Assembly: GCA_965246945.1 (NCBI GenBank)
Contig: CBDFFW010000001.1
Span: forward strand, 1,302,001 to 1,366,000
Direction: 5' to 3'
DNA from: CBDFFW01 sp965246945
GTDB lineage: Bacteria; Pseudomonadota; Alphaproteobacteria; UBA11073
Length of the DNA: 64,000 bases
Below the pieces are notes generated by a model. It ran no database searches. It saw nothing but the letters and a program-made list of their open reading frames with translations, and had not been told where the DNA came from. Positions 46,803 to 54,170 of this stretch are shown piece by piece (position 1 is the stretch's first letter; each line of letters starts with the position of its first letter). A program made the translations under genes and the position numbers.

Positions 46803-47828
46803 ATGGCGGAATCACCTGAAAGCGATAATGTAATGGATCCCACTACTCAGGCAGGTGGTGAGGGTGATAGCGCACGCATTCTGAACCAGGATGAAATTGA
46901 TAGCCTGCTGGGTTTTGATGGCGATGGCGACGGCGAATTGCGCGGTATTCAGGCGCTAATCAATACGGGTTTGGTGAATTACGAGCGTCTGCCGATGCTC
47001 GAAATCGTCTTTGACCGCATGGTGCGGGTGATGTCGACCAGCTTGCGCAATCTCACTTCCGACAATGTGGAAGCGAGTATCGACCAAATCTCATCTGTCC
47101 GTTTCGGCGATTATCTAAACTCGGTGCCCTTGCCCGCCATGATTTCGGTCTTTAAGGCTGAGGAATGGGACAATTACGGTATTTTGGTGGTCGACTCCGC
47201 TCTAATTTATTCAATTGTCGATGTCTTATTGGGCGGCCGGCGCGGTACGGCGGCGATGCGGATTGAGGGCCGTCCGTATACCACGATTGAGCGCGCTTTG
47301 GTTGAACGCCTGGTGCAGGTGATCCTGAGCGATCTTTCGGCGGCGTTTGACCCGCTTTCTACCGTTACCTTCCGGTTTGACCGGTTGGAAACCAATCCGC
47401 GCTTTGCCGCAATTGCGCGGCCAGGTAATGCGGCTGTGCTAATTAAACTGCGGGTTGATATGGAAGACCGTGGCGGACGCGTAGAAATTGTGATTCCTTA
47501 TGCGACGCTTGAGCCGATCCGTGAGTTGCTGTTGCAAATGTTTATGGGTGAGAAATTTGGCCGCGATAATATTTGGGAAACCCACTTGGCCAATGAACTC
47601 ATGCATACTGAAATTGAGATGGATGCGGTGTTGGGGCAAACCTATGCCAGCTTGAACGATATTCTGAATTGGAAACGCGGCACGCTGTTGATGCTGGATA
47701 CCAGTCCAGATGATGAAATTCAACTGCGGTGCGGGGAAAAACCATTATATATCGGCCGTATGGGCCGTAAAAGCGGCCGGATTGCCGTACAAATTGAAGC
47801 GGATGCACCGCGGGGAGATGACCAATGA
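46803..47828 (+). CDS. fliM: Flagellar motor switch protein FliM
   Basis: FliM is the C-ring protein that binds CheY-P. The 341 residues have the N-terminal ARILNQDEIDSLLGF (CheY-binding EIDSLL motif), a CheC-like middle domain (NVEASIDQISSVRFGDYL, VDVLLGGRRG, TTIERALVERL) and the C-terminal SpoA domain (GQTYASLNDILNWKRGTLLML). Its stop overlaps the next start by 4 bp (ATGA). Confidence 0.96.
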   Translation: MAESPESDNVMDPTTQAGGEGDSARILNQDEIDSLLGFDGDGDGELRGIQALINTGLVNYERLPMLEIVFDRMVRVMSTSLRNLTSDNVEASIDQISSVRFGDYLNSVPLPAMISVFKAEEWDNYGILVVDSALIYSIVDVLLGGRRGTAAMRIEGRPYTTIERALVERLVQVILSDLSAAFDPLSTVTFRFDRLETNPRFAAIARPGNAAVLIKLRVDMEDRGGRVEIVIPYATLEPIRELLLQMFMGEKFGRDNIWETHLANELMHTEIEMDAVLGQTYASLNDILNWKRGTLLMLDTSPDDEIQLRCGEKPLYIGRMGRKSGRIAVQIEADAPRGDDQ

Positions 47829-48355
47829 CCGCCTGGTTAACCCTATTATTAGATGGTGTGCTGCTGATTTTATTGGTGAGCACATTGGTGCTCGGTATCC
47901 GTTTGGCCAAACGTTTACGCATTCTGCAAAGCAGCCAGGAAGAATTGGGTGCGCTGACCAAACAATTTAATCTGGCCATCAACACGGCTGATAACGCTTT
48001 GCGCACACTTAAGCTGGCCGCGCAGGAACATGGCGGTGAATTGGGCACGCAAATTCGCAAAGCTCAAGCGCTGTCGGACGAATTACAATTTATTGTGGAT
48101 GCCGGTGATAAGCTGGCCAACCGGTTAACCACGCAACTTACGCCCAATCAAACCCAGGTGGAACAAGCCGCTGCCTTGGCCAAAGCCAAACAAGCCACAA
48201 TGGTCCAGCCACCCACTCTAGTCGCGACCCCGCCGCAGCCAGCTGAAAAGCCAGTGGCCAGCAATCTGCCGCCGCGCAGCCGCGCTGAAAATGAATTGCT
48301 GAATGATCTGGAAAAAATTACCCAGGCCCGCCAACAGCAAGAGCAGAAAGGTTAA
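47825..48355 (+). CDS. DUF6468-type flagellar-associated membrane protein
   Basis: The 176 residues have one N-terminal membrane helix (about 5-24, DGVLLILLVSTLVLGIRL) followed by an amphipathic helical region (RLRILQSSQEELGALTKQF, NTADNALRTLKLAAQ) and a Pro-rich tail. This matches the short protein encoded after fliM in many alphaproteobacteria. Its precise role is not known. It overlaps fliM and is followed by motE after 6 bases. Confidence 0.8.
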   Translation: MTAWLTLLLDGVLLILLVSTLVLGIRLAKRLRILQSSQEELGALTKQFNLAINTADNALRTLKLAAQEHGGELGTQIRKAQALSDELQFIVDAGDKLANRLTTQLTPNQTQVEQAAALAKAKQATMVQPPTLVATPPQPAEKPVASNLPPRSRAENELLNDLEKITQARQQQEQKG

Positions 48356-48361
48356 TTTCTG

Positions 48362-49450
48362 ATGTTGCGCCGCTTGCTCACCATTTTATTACTGACCATT
48401 TTCCTGGTGGCCGGTTTGCATTTATGGCAATTGCCGCAGGAGTGGCAAACCTTGCAAGCCGCGCCAGCCATGGCCAATAGCGAAGAAGGCAAAAGCGAAA
48501 AAAAGGATGATAAAGCGGCTGAGAAAAAAGACGATAAGAAGGAAGCAAAAGAGCAGCCATTGGCTGATACCGCACAATTATTGCCTGGCCCAGGTACGGA
48601 TAGTTTAGCAACACCGCCCGATAATACCCCGAAACCCACGCCAGTATCAGCTGAGTTTGATCCCTATGCCGATGAAACCAAATCCGCCAGTGAAATTCAT
48701 TTATTGGAAAAACTGGCCAAGCAAAAACAGGATTTGGATGCGCGGGAACAGGATATTGCCACACGTGAAGCATTGTTGAAAGCGAATGAAGAAAAACTGA
48801 ATCAAAAAGCGCAAGAACTCGCCATGCTTAAAACGCAAATTGAAGGATTATTGAAAGATAGCCAAGCGCAGCAGGATGCGCAAACCAAAAGCTTGGTTGC
48901 CATTTATGAAAAAATGAAACCAAAAGATGCCGCGCGAATTTTTAACGATCTTGAACCGAAAACTTTGCTTAATATTGCGGGCGCAATGAAAGAAACAAAA
49001 TTATCGCCGATTCTGGCCGCGATGGAAGCGCAGAAGGCGCAGTTCATCACCATGAAATTAGCTTCGCGCACGAAGAATTTGCCAACGGATGCACCTGTTG
49101 GTGCGCCCACCCCTGCCGCAGCAACAACACCGGCAGTATTACCGCCAGCCGCCGTGGCTCCTGCAATTGCCACGGCATCGACGACAGCAACACCAACTGC
49201 GGGAGCGCCAACTGCAGTAGCATTGCCAGCGGCAAACACTTCACCTGCGCCAACGGCGGAAACAAATTCAGCCGCACCAGTTATTGTGCCAGCCATGCCA
49301 GCAACAACTACCCCGGCAGCCATTAATCCAGGCGCTGCGCCGCTTTCCGCCGATACCAGCTCAATCAGTCCCAGCAAGGCAGATAAATTACCGGTTAAAC
49401 AACCCACCGGTCCTGCGGAAGCAACAGCAACACCCGCTAAAACGCCGTAA
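48362..49450 (+). CDS. motE: MotE-like flagellar protein (MgtE-N domain)
   Basis: MotE is a periplasmic chaperone for MotC in rhizobia. The 362 residues have an N-terminal membrane helix (about 5-22), a Lys/Glu-rich segment, a coiled coil (about 115-165, LEKLAKQKQDLDAREQDIA) and the MgtE-N-like fold IYEKMKPKDAARIFNDLEP…KETKLSPILAAM. A long Ala/Pro/Thr tail (about 245-362) follows. The tail is longer than usual. Confidence 0.85.
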   Translation: MLRRLLTILLLTIFLVAGLHLWQLPQEWQTLQAAPAMANSEEGKSEKKDDKAAEKKDDKKEAKEQPLADTAQLLPGPGTDSLATPPDNTPKPTPVSAEFDPYADETKSASEIHLLEKLAKQKQDLDAREQDIATREALLKANEEKLNQKAQELAMLKTQIEGLLKDSQAQQDAQTKSLVAIYEKMKPKDAARIFNDLEPKTLLNIAGAMKETKLSPILAAMEAQKAQFITMKLASRTKNLPTDAPVGAPTPAAATTPAVLPPAAVAPAIATASTTATPTAGAPTAVALPAANTSPAPTAETNSAAPVIVPAMPATTTPAAINPGAAPLSADTSSISPSKADKLPVKQPTGPAEATATPAKTP

Positions 49451-49523
49451 TTGTTACCGACCGTTACGGAATATGAAAGTGTTTCACTTGCTGATTTGCG
49501 TGTAAAACGCTGATTTTAAACAG

Positions 49524-50486
49524 GTGAGCGAATCGAAAACACCGCGTATTGCACTAATTGGCTGCGGCCGCTGGGGCCGCAATCTGACGCGCAATTTACA
49601 TGCGCTTGGAGCACTGGCCGCCGTTTGTGATCAGAGCGCGGAACATGCGGCCATATTTGCTACTGAATTTGCAACCACTGCACATAGTTGGCAGGAAATT
49701 TTAGCCGATAAAAATATCGATGGGATCATGCTCGCCACGCCAATCAATCAACATGCCTTGCAAGCCATCCAAATTTTGCAAGCAGGTAAACATGTTTTTG
49801 TTGAAAAACCACTCGCCACTAATCTAACCGAATTACAAGCCATTGCCGAAGCGGCCGATCATACGGAGCTGACCGTGATGGCCGGTCATTTGCTGCGCTA
49901 TCACCCTGCTTTTATCAAATTACAGGAACTGGTTGCCGATGGTGTGATTGGTAATCTGCGCCATATCGTCAGCGAACGTTCGCATTATTCGCCAGGCAAA
50001 GCGGAAGAAGATGTATTGTGGGATTTCGGCCCGCATGATGCTGCCATGGTTTTGGCGTTAACTAACGCCACACCAACGCATTTATTTGCTTATGGGCAAA
50101 TATTGCAACCCAACCGCAGCACGCATGATATTTTCAAATTAAATTTGCGGTTCCCCAAAGATATCCATGCCGAAATTCGCTTGAACCGTTTAGCCCCCAA
50201 GAAAACGCATTGCTTAACGGTGTGGGGCACCCATGGCGCGCTGGTATTTGATGATACCCAACCATGGGAAAGCAAATTAACGCATTACCTTGATGGACAA
50301 ATTGCTACACCTTATCCATTACCGGCGGCAGAACCGCTGCGCTTGGAAGTTGAACATTTTTTAAACTGTATTCAAACCGGTGCAGAGCCGCGCACAGATT
50401 TAATCGAAAGCCAAAAAATTATCGCGTTGCTGGAAGCCGCCATCGAACAAACCAATCCCAGTTTAGAAATGGATACCGCCGCATGA
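49524..50486 (+). CDS. Gfo/Idh/MocA-family sugar oxidoreductase (WbpB/WlbA-like)
   Basis: This NAD-dependent dehydrogenase has 320 residues. It has the Rossmann motif ALIGCGRWGRNLTRNL, ATPINQHALQAIQIL, the catalytic EKPLA in VFVEKPLATN, and DFGPHDAAMVL with the His/Asp pair. Paired with the PLP aminotransferase that follows, it fits the WbpB/WbpE (WlbA/WlbC) route to 3-amino sugars for surface glycans. The start is a GTG at 49524 after a weak AACAG. The acyltransferase (WbpD) and epimerase of that pathway are not here. Confidence 0.85.
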   Translation: MSESKTPRIALIGCGRWGRNLTRNLHALGALAAVCDQSAEHAAIFATEFATTAHSWQEILADKNIDGIMLATPINQHALQAIQILQAGKHVFVEKPLATNLTELQAIAEAADHTELTVMAGHLLRYHPAFIKLQELVADGVIGNLRHIVSERSHYSPGKAEEDVLWDFGPHDAAMVLALTNATPTHLFAYGQILQPNRSTHDIFKLNLRFPKDIHAEIRLNRLAPKKTHCLTVWGTHGALVFDDTQPWESKLTHYLDGQIATPYPLPAAEPLRLEVEHFLNCIQTGAEPRTDLIESQKIIALLEAAIEQTNPSLEMDTAA

Positions 50487-50497
50487 TCCCGTTATCC

Positions 50498-50628
50498 GTC
50501 ATACCGGCGAAAGCCGGTATCCAGTGGCCAATAAAATACTATGCGCAGCATAGTGCAAAAATAGATAATATTTTGAGCGCCGTTGGCGCAACTATAGATC
50601 ACTGGATCCCGATTTTCATCGGGATGAC
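50498..50628. repeat. Intergenic palindromic element (GTCATxCC…GGATCC family)
   Basis: The arms are GTCATACCGGCGAAAGCCGG…ATCCAGTG and CACTGGATCCCG…CGGGATGAC. Each arm contains its own small hairpin (CCGGC-GAAA-GCCGG; CCCGAT-TTTC-ATCGGG). The loop holds ACTATGC-GCA-GCATAGT. It sits between the oxidoreductase and aminotransferase genes. Confidence 0.85.
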
Positions 50629-50643
50629 GCAAAGGATGAGCAT

Positions 50644-51765
50644 ATGATTCCATTTATCGATTTATCCGCGCAGCAAGTGCGCATTAAACTACAAGTGGAG
50701 GCCGCCATTGCCAAAGTATTGGCGCATGGCGCGTATGTGTTGGGGCCGGAAGTGGCGGAGCTGGAAAAACAATTAGCCGAATTCGCCGGGGCCAAGCATT
50801 GCATCACCTGTTCGGATGGGACGGATGCCTTATCGCTCGCGCTGATGACACTCGATTTAAAAGCTGGCCAAGTGGTTTTCGTGCCTGGTTTCACCTTTGT
50901 GGCTACTGCGCAAGTGGTGGTGCTGGCTGGTGCTATCCCCTATTTCGTCGATATTGATCCGCACACATTTAATATCGATAGCGCTTCACTTGGCCGCGCC
51001 ATTCATGCAGCAAAAGCCAAGGGCATGGATATCGCCGGCGTTATTAGCGTCGATTTATTTGGCCTGCCGGCAGATTTCGATGCGCTCCAACAAATTGCGG
51101 ATACAAATGGCCTATGGCTGTTGAATGATGCGGCGCAATCTTATGGTGCGAGCTATCACGATCAAAAAGTTGGCAGCTATAACCGCATTACCACCACCAG
51201 TTTTTTTCCGGCCAAAGTGCTGGGCTGTTACGGTGATGGCGGTGCGGTTTTTTGCAATAGTGATGCAGATGCCGCCCGTTTGCGCTCCCACCGCATGTAT
51301 GGCCAAGGTACCCATAAATATGAAAATGTGCGTTTCGGCCTGAACAGCCGGTTGGATACCATTCAGGCTGCGGTGTTATTAGAAAAATTAAAAATATTTC
51401 CAGATGAGATTATCGCTCGCCAGCGCGTGACTGAGCGTTATACGAGCGCATTAAAAGATGTGTGTATGACACCAATAGTTGCCGATGGCTATCAATCCGT
51501 TTGGGCGCAATACACCGTGCAGGTGCCGGCCGCAAAACGCGATGCCATTCAGACCAAGCTAAAAGATGCTGGCATTCCCACGATGGTCTATTATCCGATT
51601 CCGTTGCATCAGCAGGAAGCATATAATCAATTCCCCGTAATCGGCGGCGGCCTCGAAATCAGTGAGGCCTTATGCGGGACGGTGATCAGCCTGCCCATGC
51701 ATCCATATTTGGATGAAGCGACGCAGGATAAAATTATCGCTGAATTTAAAAAGGCTTTGACTTAA
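50644..51765 (+). CDS. DegT/DnrJ/EryC1-family sugar aminotransferase (WbpE-like)
   Basis: This PLP enzyme transfers an amino group to a keto-sugar nucleotide. The 373 residues begin MIPFIDLSAQQVRIK. They have ITCSDGTDALSLAL, PGFTFVATAQVV, NDAAQSYGASY (Asp and Gln to PLP), the PLP lysine in TTTSFFPAKVLGCYGDGGA, YGQGTHKYENVRFGLNSRLDTIQAA and MVYYPIPLHQQEAY. Motifs match WbpE/WlbC. The ATG lies 15 bases after a palindromic element. Confidence 0.9.
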   Translation: MIPFIDLSAQQVRIKLQVEAAIAKVLAHGAYVLGPEVAELEKQLAEFAGAKHCITCSDGTDALSLALMTLDLKAGQVVFVPGFTFVATAQVVVLAGAIPYFVDIDPHTFNIDSASLGRAIHAAKAKGMDIAGVISVDLFGLPADFDALQQIADTNGLWLLNDAAQSYGASYHDQKVGSYNRITTTSFFPAKVLGCYGDGGAVFCNSDADAARLRSHRMYGQGTHKYENVRFGLNSRLDTIQAAVLLEKLKIFPDEIIARQRVTERYTSALKDVCMTPIVADGYQSVWAQYTVQVPAAKRDAIQTKLKDAGIPTMVYYPIPLHQQEAYNQFPVIGGGLEISEALCGTVISLPMHPYLDEATQDKIIAEFKKALT

Positions 51766-51771
51766 ATTCTA

Positions 51772-51862
51772 GCGTCATCCCAGCGAAAGCTGGGATCCAG
51801 ACTATAAAAGAAATGGCTTATTTGCTAGTCAGCCTGGATCCCAGCTTTCGCTGGGATGACGC
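51772..51862. repeat. Intergenic palindromic element (GTCATCCCAGCGAAAGCTGGGATCC family)
   Basis: The arms are nearly perfect over 29 bases: GCGTCATCCCAGCGAAAGCT and its mirrored GCTTTCGCTGGGATGACGC, each with a CCCAGC-GAAA-GCTGGG sub-hairpin. They are separated by about 30 bases. It lies 7 bases after the aminotransferase stop and before recG. Confidence 0.92.
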
Positions 51863-51900
51863 TCGCGTGACATTTATCGCTTATATGATTAAATTTAATT

Positions 51901-54105
51901 GTGCCCAATCCTTCGGTCATCTTGCATAGCCCTTGGGCATCTGTGCCTGGTTTGCGCTTGAATAAAGCGCAGCAGGAAATTGTTGCGCGAAAAATTGGTC
52001 CTCGCATTATTGATCTGTTGATGGTGCTGCCATTGCAGCAACTACGTTATACCGTGCCAGCCCAATTGACTGCGGATCTGCTCGATCAAAATATCGCAGT
52101 CAGCTTTACCACGCACACCGTGCAATCACCCGTCCGTGGCGGTCCGTGGCGGATTTTTGGCAATAAGCCATCAGGCGAATATATCGAAGCGGTTTTCTTT
52201 CAGGTGCGCGGTCGCTGGCCGGAACAAACTTTTAAAATCGGTCAGCCGCTTATGCTATGGGGCAAGCTTGCCAGCTTTGATGGCCGGTGGCAATTGGTGC
52301 AACCCAAAGCGCGTAAAACAATGTTGCAGCCTGGCACAGTGATTACCGAAACGCTGTATCCTGAACTTTCTGATATCACGCAATTGCAGCAGCAAACTTT
52401 GCGTAAAACCATCTGGCAATATCTGCAAAATCAGAAATTAACTGGCGATATTGATGCGCTGGATGCAGCAGAAACACTACGTGCGCAACATACCTGGCCG
52501 CGCTGGTGGAGTGCGATGGCGATTGTGCATGGCTGGCTGGAGGCGGATGCCGCCGCTTATGATAAAGCGCGGCAACGTTTGGGTTTTGGCGAAATGCTGG
52601 AACATCAATTGGGTATGCTGACCCGTCAGCGCGAACATGCCAAATCAATCGGGCCAATGCTACCAAAGGATGCTCCTTTGATACCACAGCAGATTAATGC
52701 TTTGCCTTACCAGCTGACCAACGGCCAGCAAACTGCCTTGGCTGAAATTCAAAATGATTTATCCAGCGGGCACCGCATGTCCCGCCTGCTGCAAGGGGAT
52801 GTTGGCAGCGGAAAAACGTTGGTAGCCTGGTTGGCATTATTGCAAACGATTGGTGCCGGCTATCAAGGTGCTTTACTCGCACCGACCGAAGTGCTGGTCA
52901 AACAGCATGCGGAAACATTAAGCGAATACGCTGCGCTCCTCGCTAACCCTCCCCTCGCGGGAGGGTCAAAATCGCCCAGCGATTTTGGGGTGGGGGAACC
53001 GGCAGCTGGCAATTACCCCACCCCGAAACGCGATGCGTTTCGACCCTCCCCAAAAGAAAAAATTAGCGATGCTTCGCATCGCGAGGGGAGGGTTAGCCCA
53101 CCAGTGATTGCTTTGCTAACTGGCAAAATGCCAGTCGCGCAAAAGCGCAATCTGTTGCAAGCATTGGAGCTTGGCGAAATTGATGTTTTGCTTGGCACGC
53201 ATGCACTGTTCCAGGATCCCGTGTTGTTTAGACAATTAGGTTTGGTGATTATTGATGAACAACACCGGTTCGGCGTCAAGCAACGCGCGGCACTGGCCGC
53301 CAAGGGCGAGAATGTGCATACGCTGTTGCTATCAGCCACGCCGATTCCGCGCACATTGACCATGTCCGTTTATGGCGATATTGCACTATCCACCATTCCC
53401 GATAAACCGCCGGGTCGCCAGCCCATTACTACGCAGGCGTTACCACTCGAACGGCTGGGTCAAATGATGCAGGCCATGGGTAATGCCATTACACGCGGCG
53501 ACCAAGCTTACTGGGTTTGCCCGCTGGTGGCTGAAAGTGAATTTATCGATCTCGCCGCGGCCACCGCACGCTATGAATCGCTGCGCCAACTATATGGCGA
53601 GGCAGTGGTGTTGATTCACGGCAAACTAACCGCCGCCGAAAAAGATTTGGCGCTGCAGCGCTTCCGCAGCGGCGCAGCCAAACTCATGGTCGCCACCACA
53701 GTGATTGAAGTTGGCGTGAATGTTCCCACCGCCAATATTATTGTGATTGAACATGCCGAACGCTTTGGCCTCGCCCAACTGCACCAACTGCGCGGCCGTG
53801 TGGGCCGCGGCGATCAGCCCGCCAGCTGTGTGTTGCTTTACCAAGCCCCCTTAGGTGAAACCGCCAAAGCCCGCCTCGGCATCCTGCGCCAAACCAATGA
53901 CGGTTTTCTGATTGCCGAGGAAGACCTCCGCCTACGCGGCGCGGGTGACCTCATCGGCCTCGCCCAAAGCGGCCTCCCGAATTTTCGGATTTTCAACTGG
54001 GAAGAAGCCGAACCACTAGTTCCGCTCGCGCATCAACAAGCGCGGTATATACTCGACCGTCATGCTAGCGAAAGCTGGCATCCAGACCGGCAGCAATTAA
54101 GCTAG
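51901..54105 (+). CDS. recG: ATP-dependent DNA helicase RecG with one in-frame element and an element-derived C-terminus
   Basis: RecG remodels stalled forks and Holliday junctions. The 734 residues have an N-terminal wedge/OB region and then helicase motifs LLQGDVGSGKTLVAWLAL (I), APTEVLVKQHAE (Ia), VIIDEQHRFGVKQR (II), LLLSATPIPRTL (III), MVATTVIEVGVNVP and HQLRGRVGRG (VI). Residues about 348-399 are encoded by a 156-bp palindromic element between motifs Ia and II and are foreign (GEPAAGNYPTPKRDAF). The last 15 residues (from RHASESWHPD) and the TAG stop come from a second element. The start is a GTG at 51901. Without the insert the length is normal. Confidence 0.95.
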   Translation: MPNPSVILHSPWASVPGLRLNKAQQEIVARKIGPRIIDLLMVLPLQQLRYTVPAQLTADLLDQNIAVSFTTHTVQSPVRGGPWRIFGNKPSGEYIEAVFFQVRGRWPEQTFKIGQPLMLWGKLASFDGRWQLVQPKARKTMLQPGTVITETLYPELSDITQLQQQTLRKTIWQYLQNQKLTGDIDALDAAETLRAQHTWPRWWSAMAIVHGWLEADAAAYDKARQRLGFGEMLEHQLGMLTRQREHAKSIGPMLPKDAPLIPQQINALPYQLTNGQQTALAEIQNDLSSGHRMSRLLQGDVGSGKTLVAWLALLQTIGAGYQGALLAPTEVLVKQHAETLSEYAALLANPPLAGGSKSPSDFGVGEPAAGNYPTPKRDAFRPSPKEKISDASHREGRVSPPVIALLTGKMPVAQKRNLLQALELGEIDVLLGTHALFQDPVLFRQLGLVIIDEQHRFGVKQRAALAAKGENVHTLLLSATPIPRTLTMSVYGDIALSTIPDKPPGRQPITTQALPLERLGQMMQAMGNAITRGDQAYWVCPLVAESEFIDLAAATARYESLRQLYGEAVVLIHGKLTAAEKDLALQRFRSGAAKLMVATTVIEVGVNVPTANIIVIEHAERFGLAQLHQLRGRVGRGDQPASCVLLYQAPLGETAKARLGILRQTNDGFLIAEEDLRLRGAGDLIGLAQSGLPNFRIFNWEEAEPLVPLAHQQARYILDRHASESWHPDRQQLS
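52942..53097. repeat. Palindromic element inserted in frame in recG
   Basis: A perfect 17-bp inverted repeat, GCTAACCCTCCCCTCGC and GCGAGGGGAGGGTTAGC, bounds 156 bp, exactly 52 codons. Nested hairpins include AAATCGC-CCA-GCGATTT, GGGGTGGGG/CCCCACCCC, AAACGCGATGCGTTT-like and GCGATGC-TTC-GCATCGC. Related sequence occurs between 59550 and 59766. Confidence 0.92.
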
Positions 54106-54145
54106 ATTATCGGTTAGCATAGATCCCAGCTTTCGCTGGGATGAC
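54059..54145. repeat. Palindromic element spanning the recG stop codon
   Basis: Arms are GTCATGCTAGCGAAAGCTGG and CCAGCTTTCGCTGGGATGAC, in the same family as 51772-51862. The recG stop TAG (54103-54105) lies in the loop, so the left arm encodes the C-terminal residues of RecG and the right arm is untranslated. Confidence 0.88.
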
Positions 54146-54170
54146 GCATTGATAGAATTTTGTGCAAAAG

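Noticed and set aside
50498..54145. CRISPR array in the repeat-rich recG region
   Set aside because: The repeats are palindromes in different contexts with irregular spacing; there are no regular direct repeats with spacers and no cas genes.
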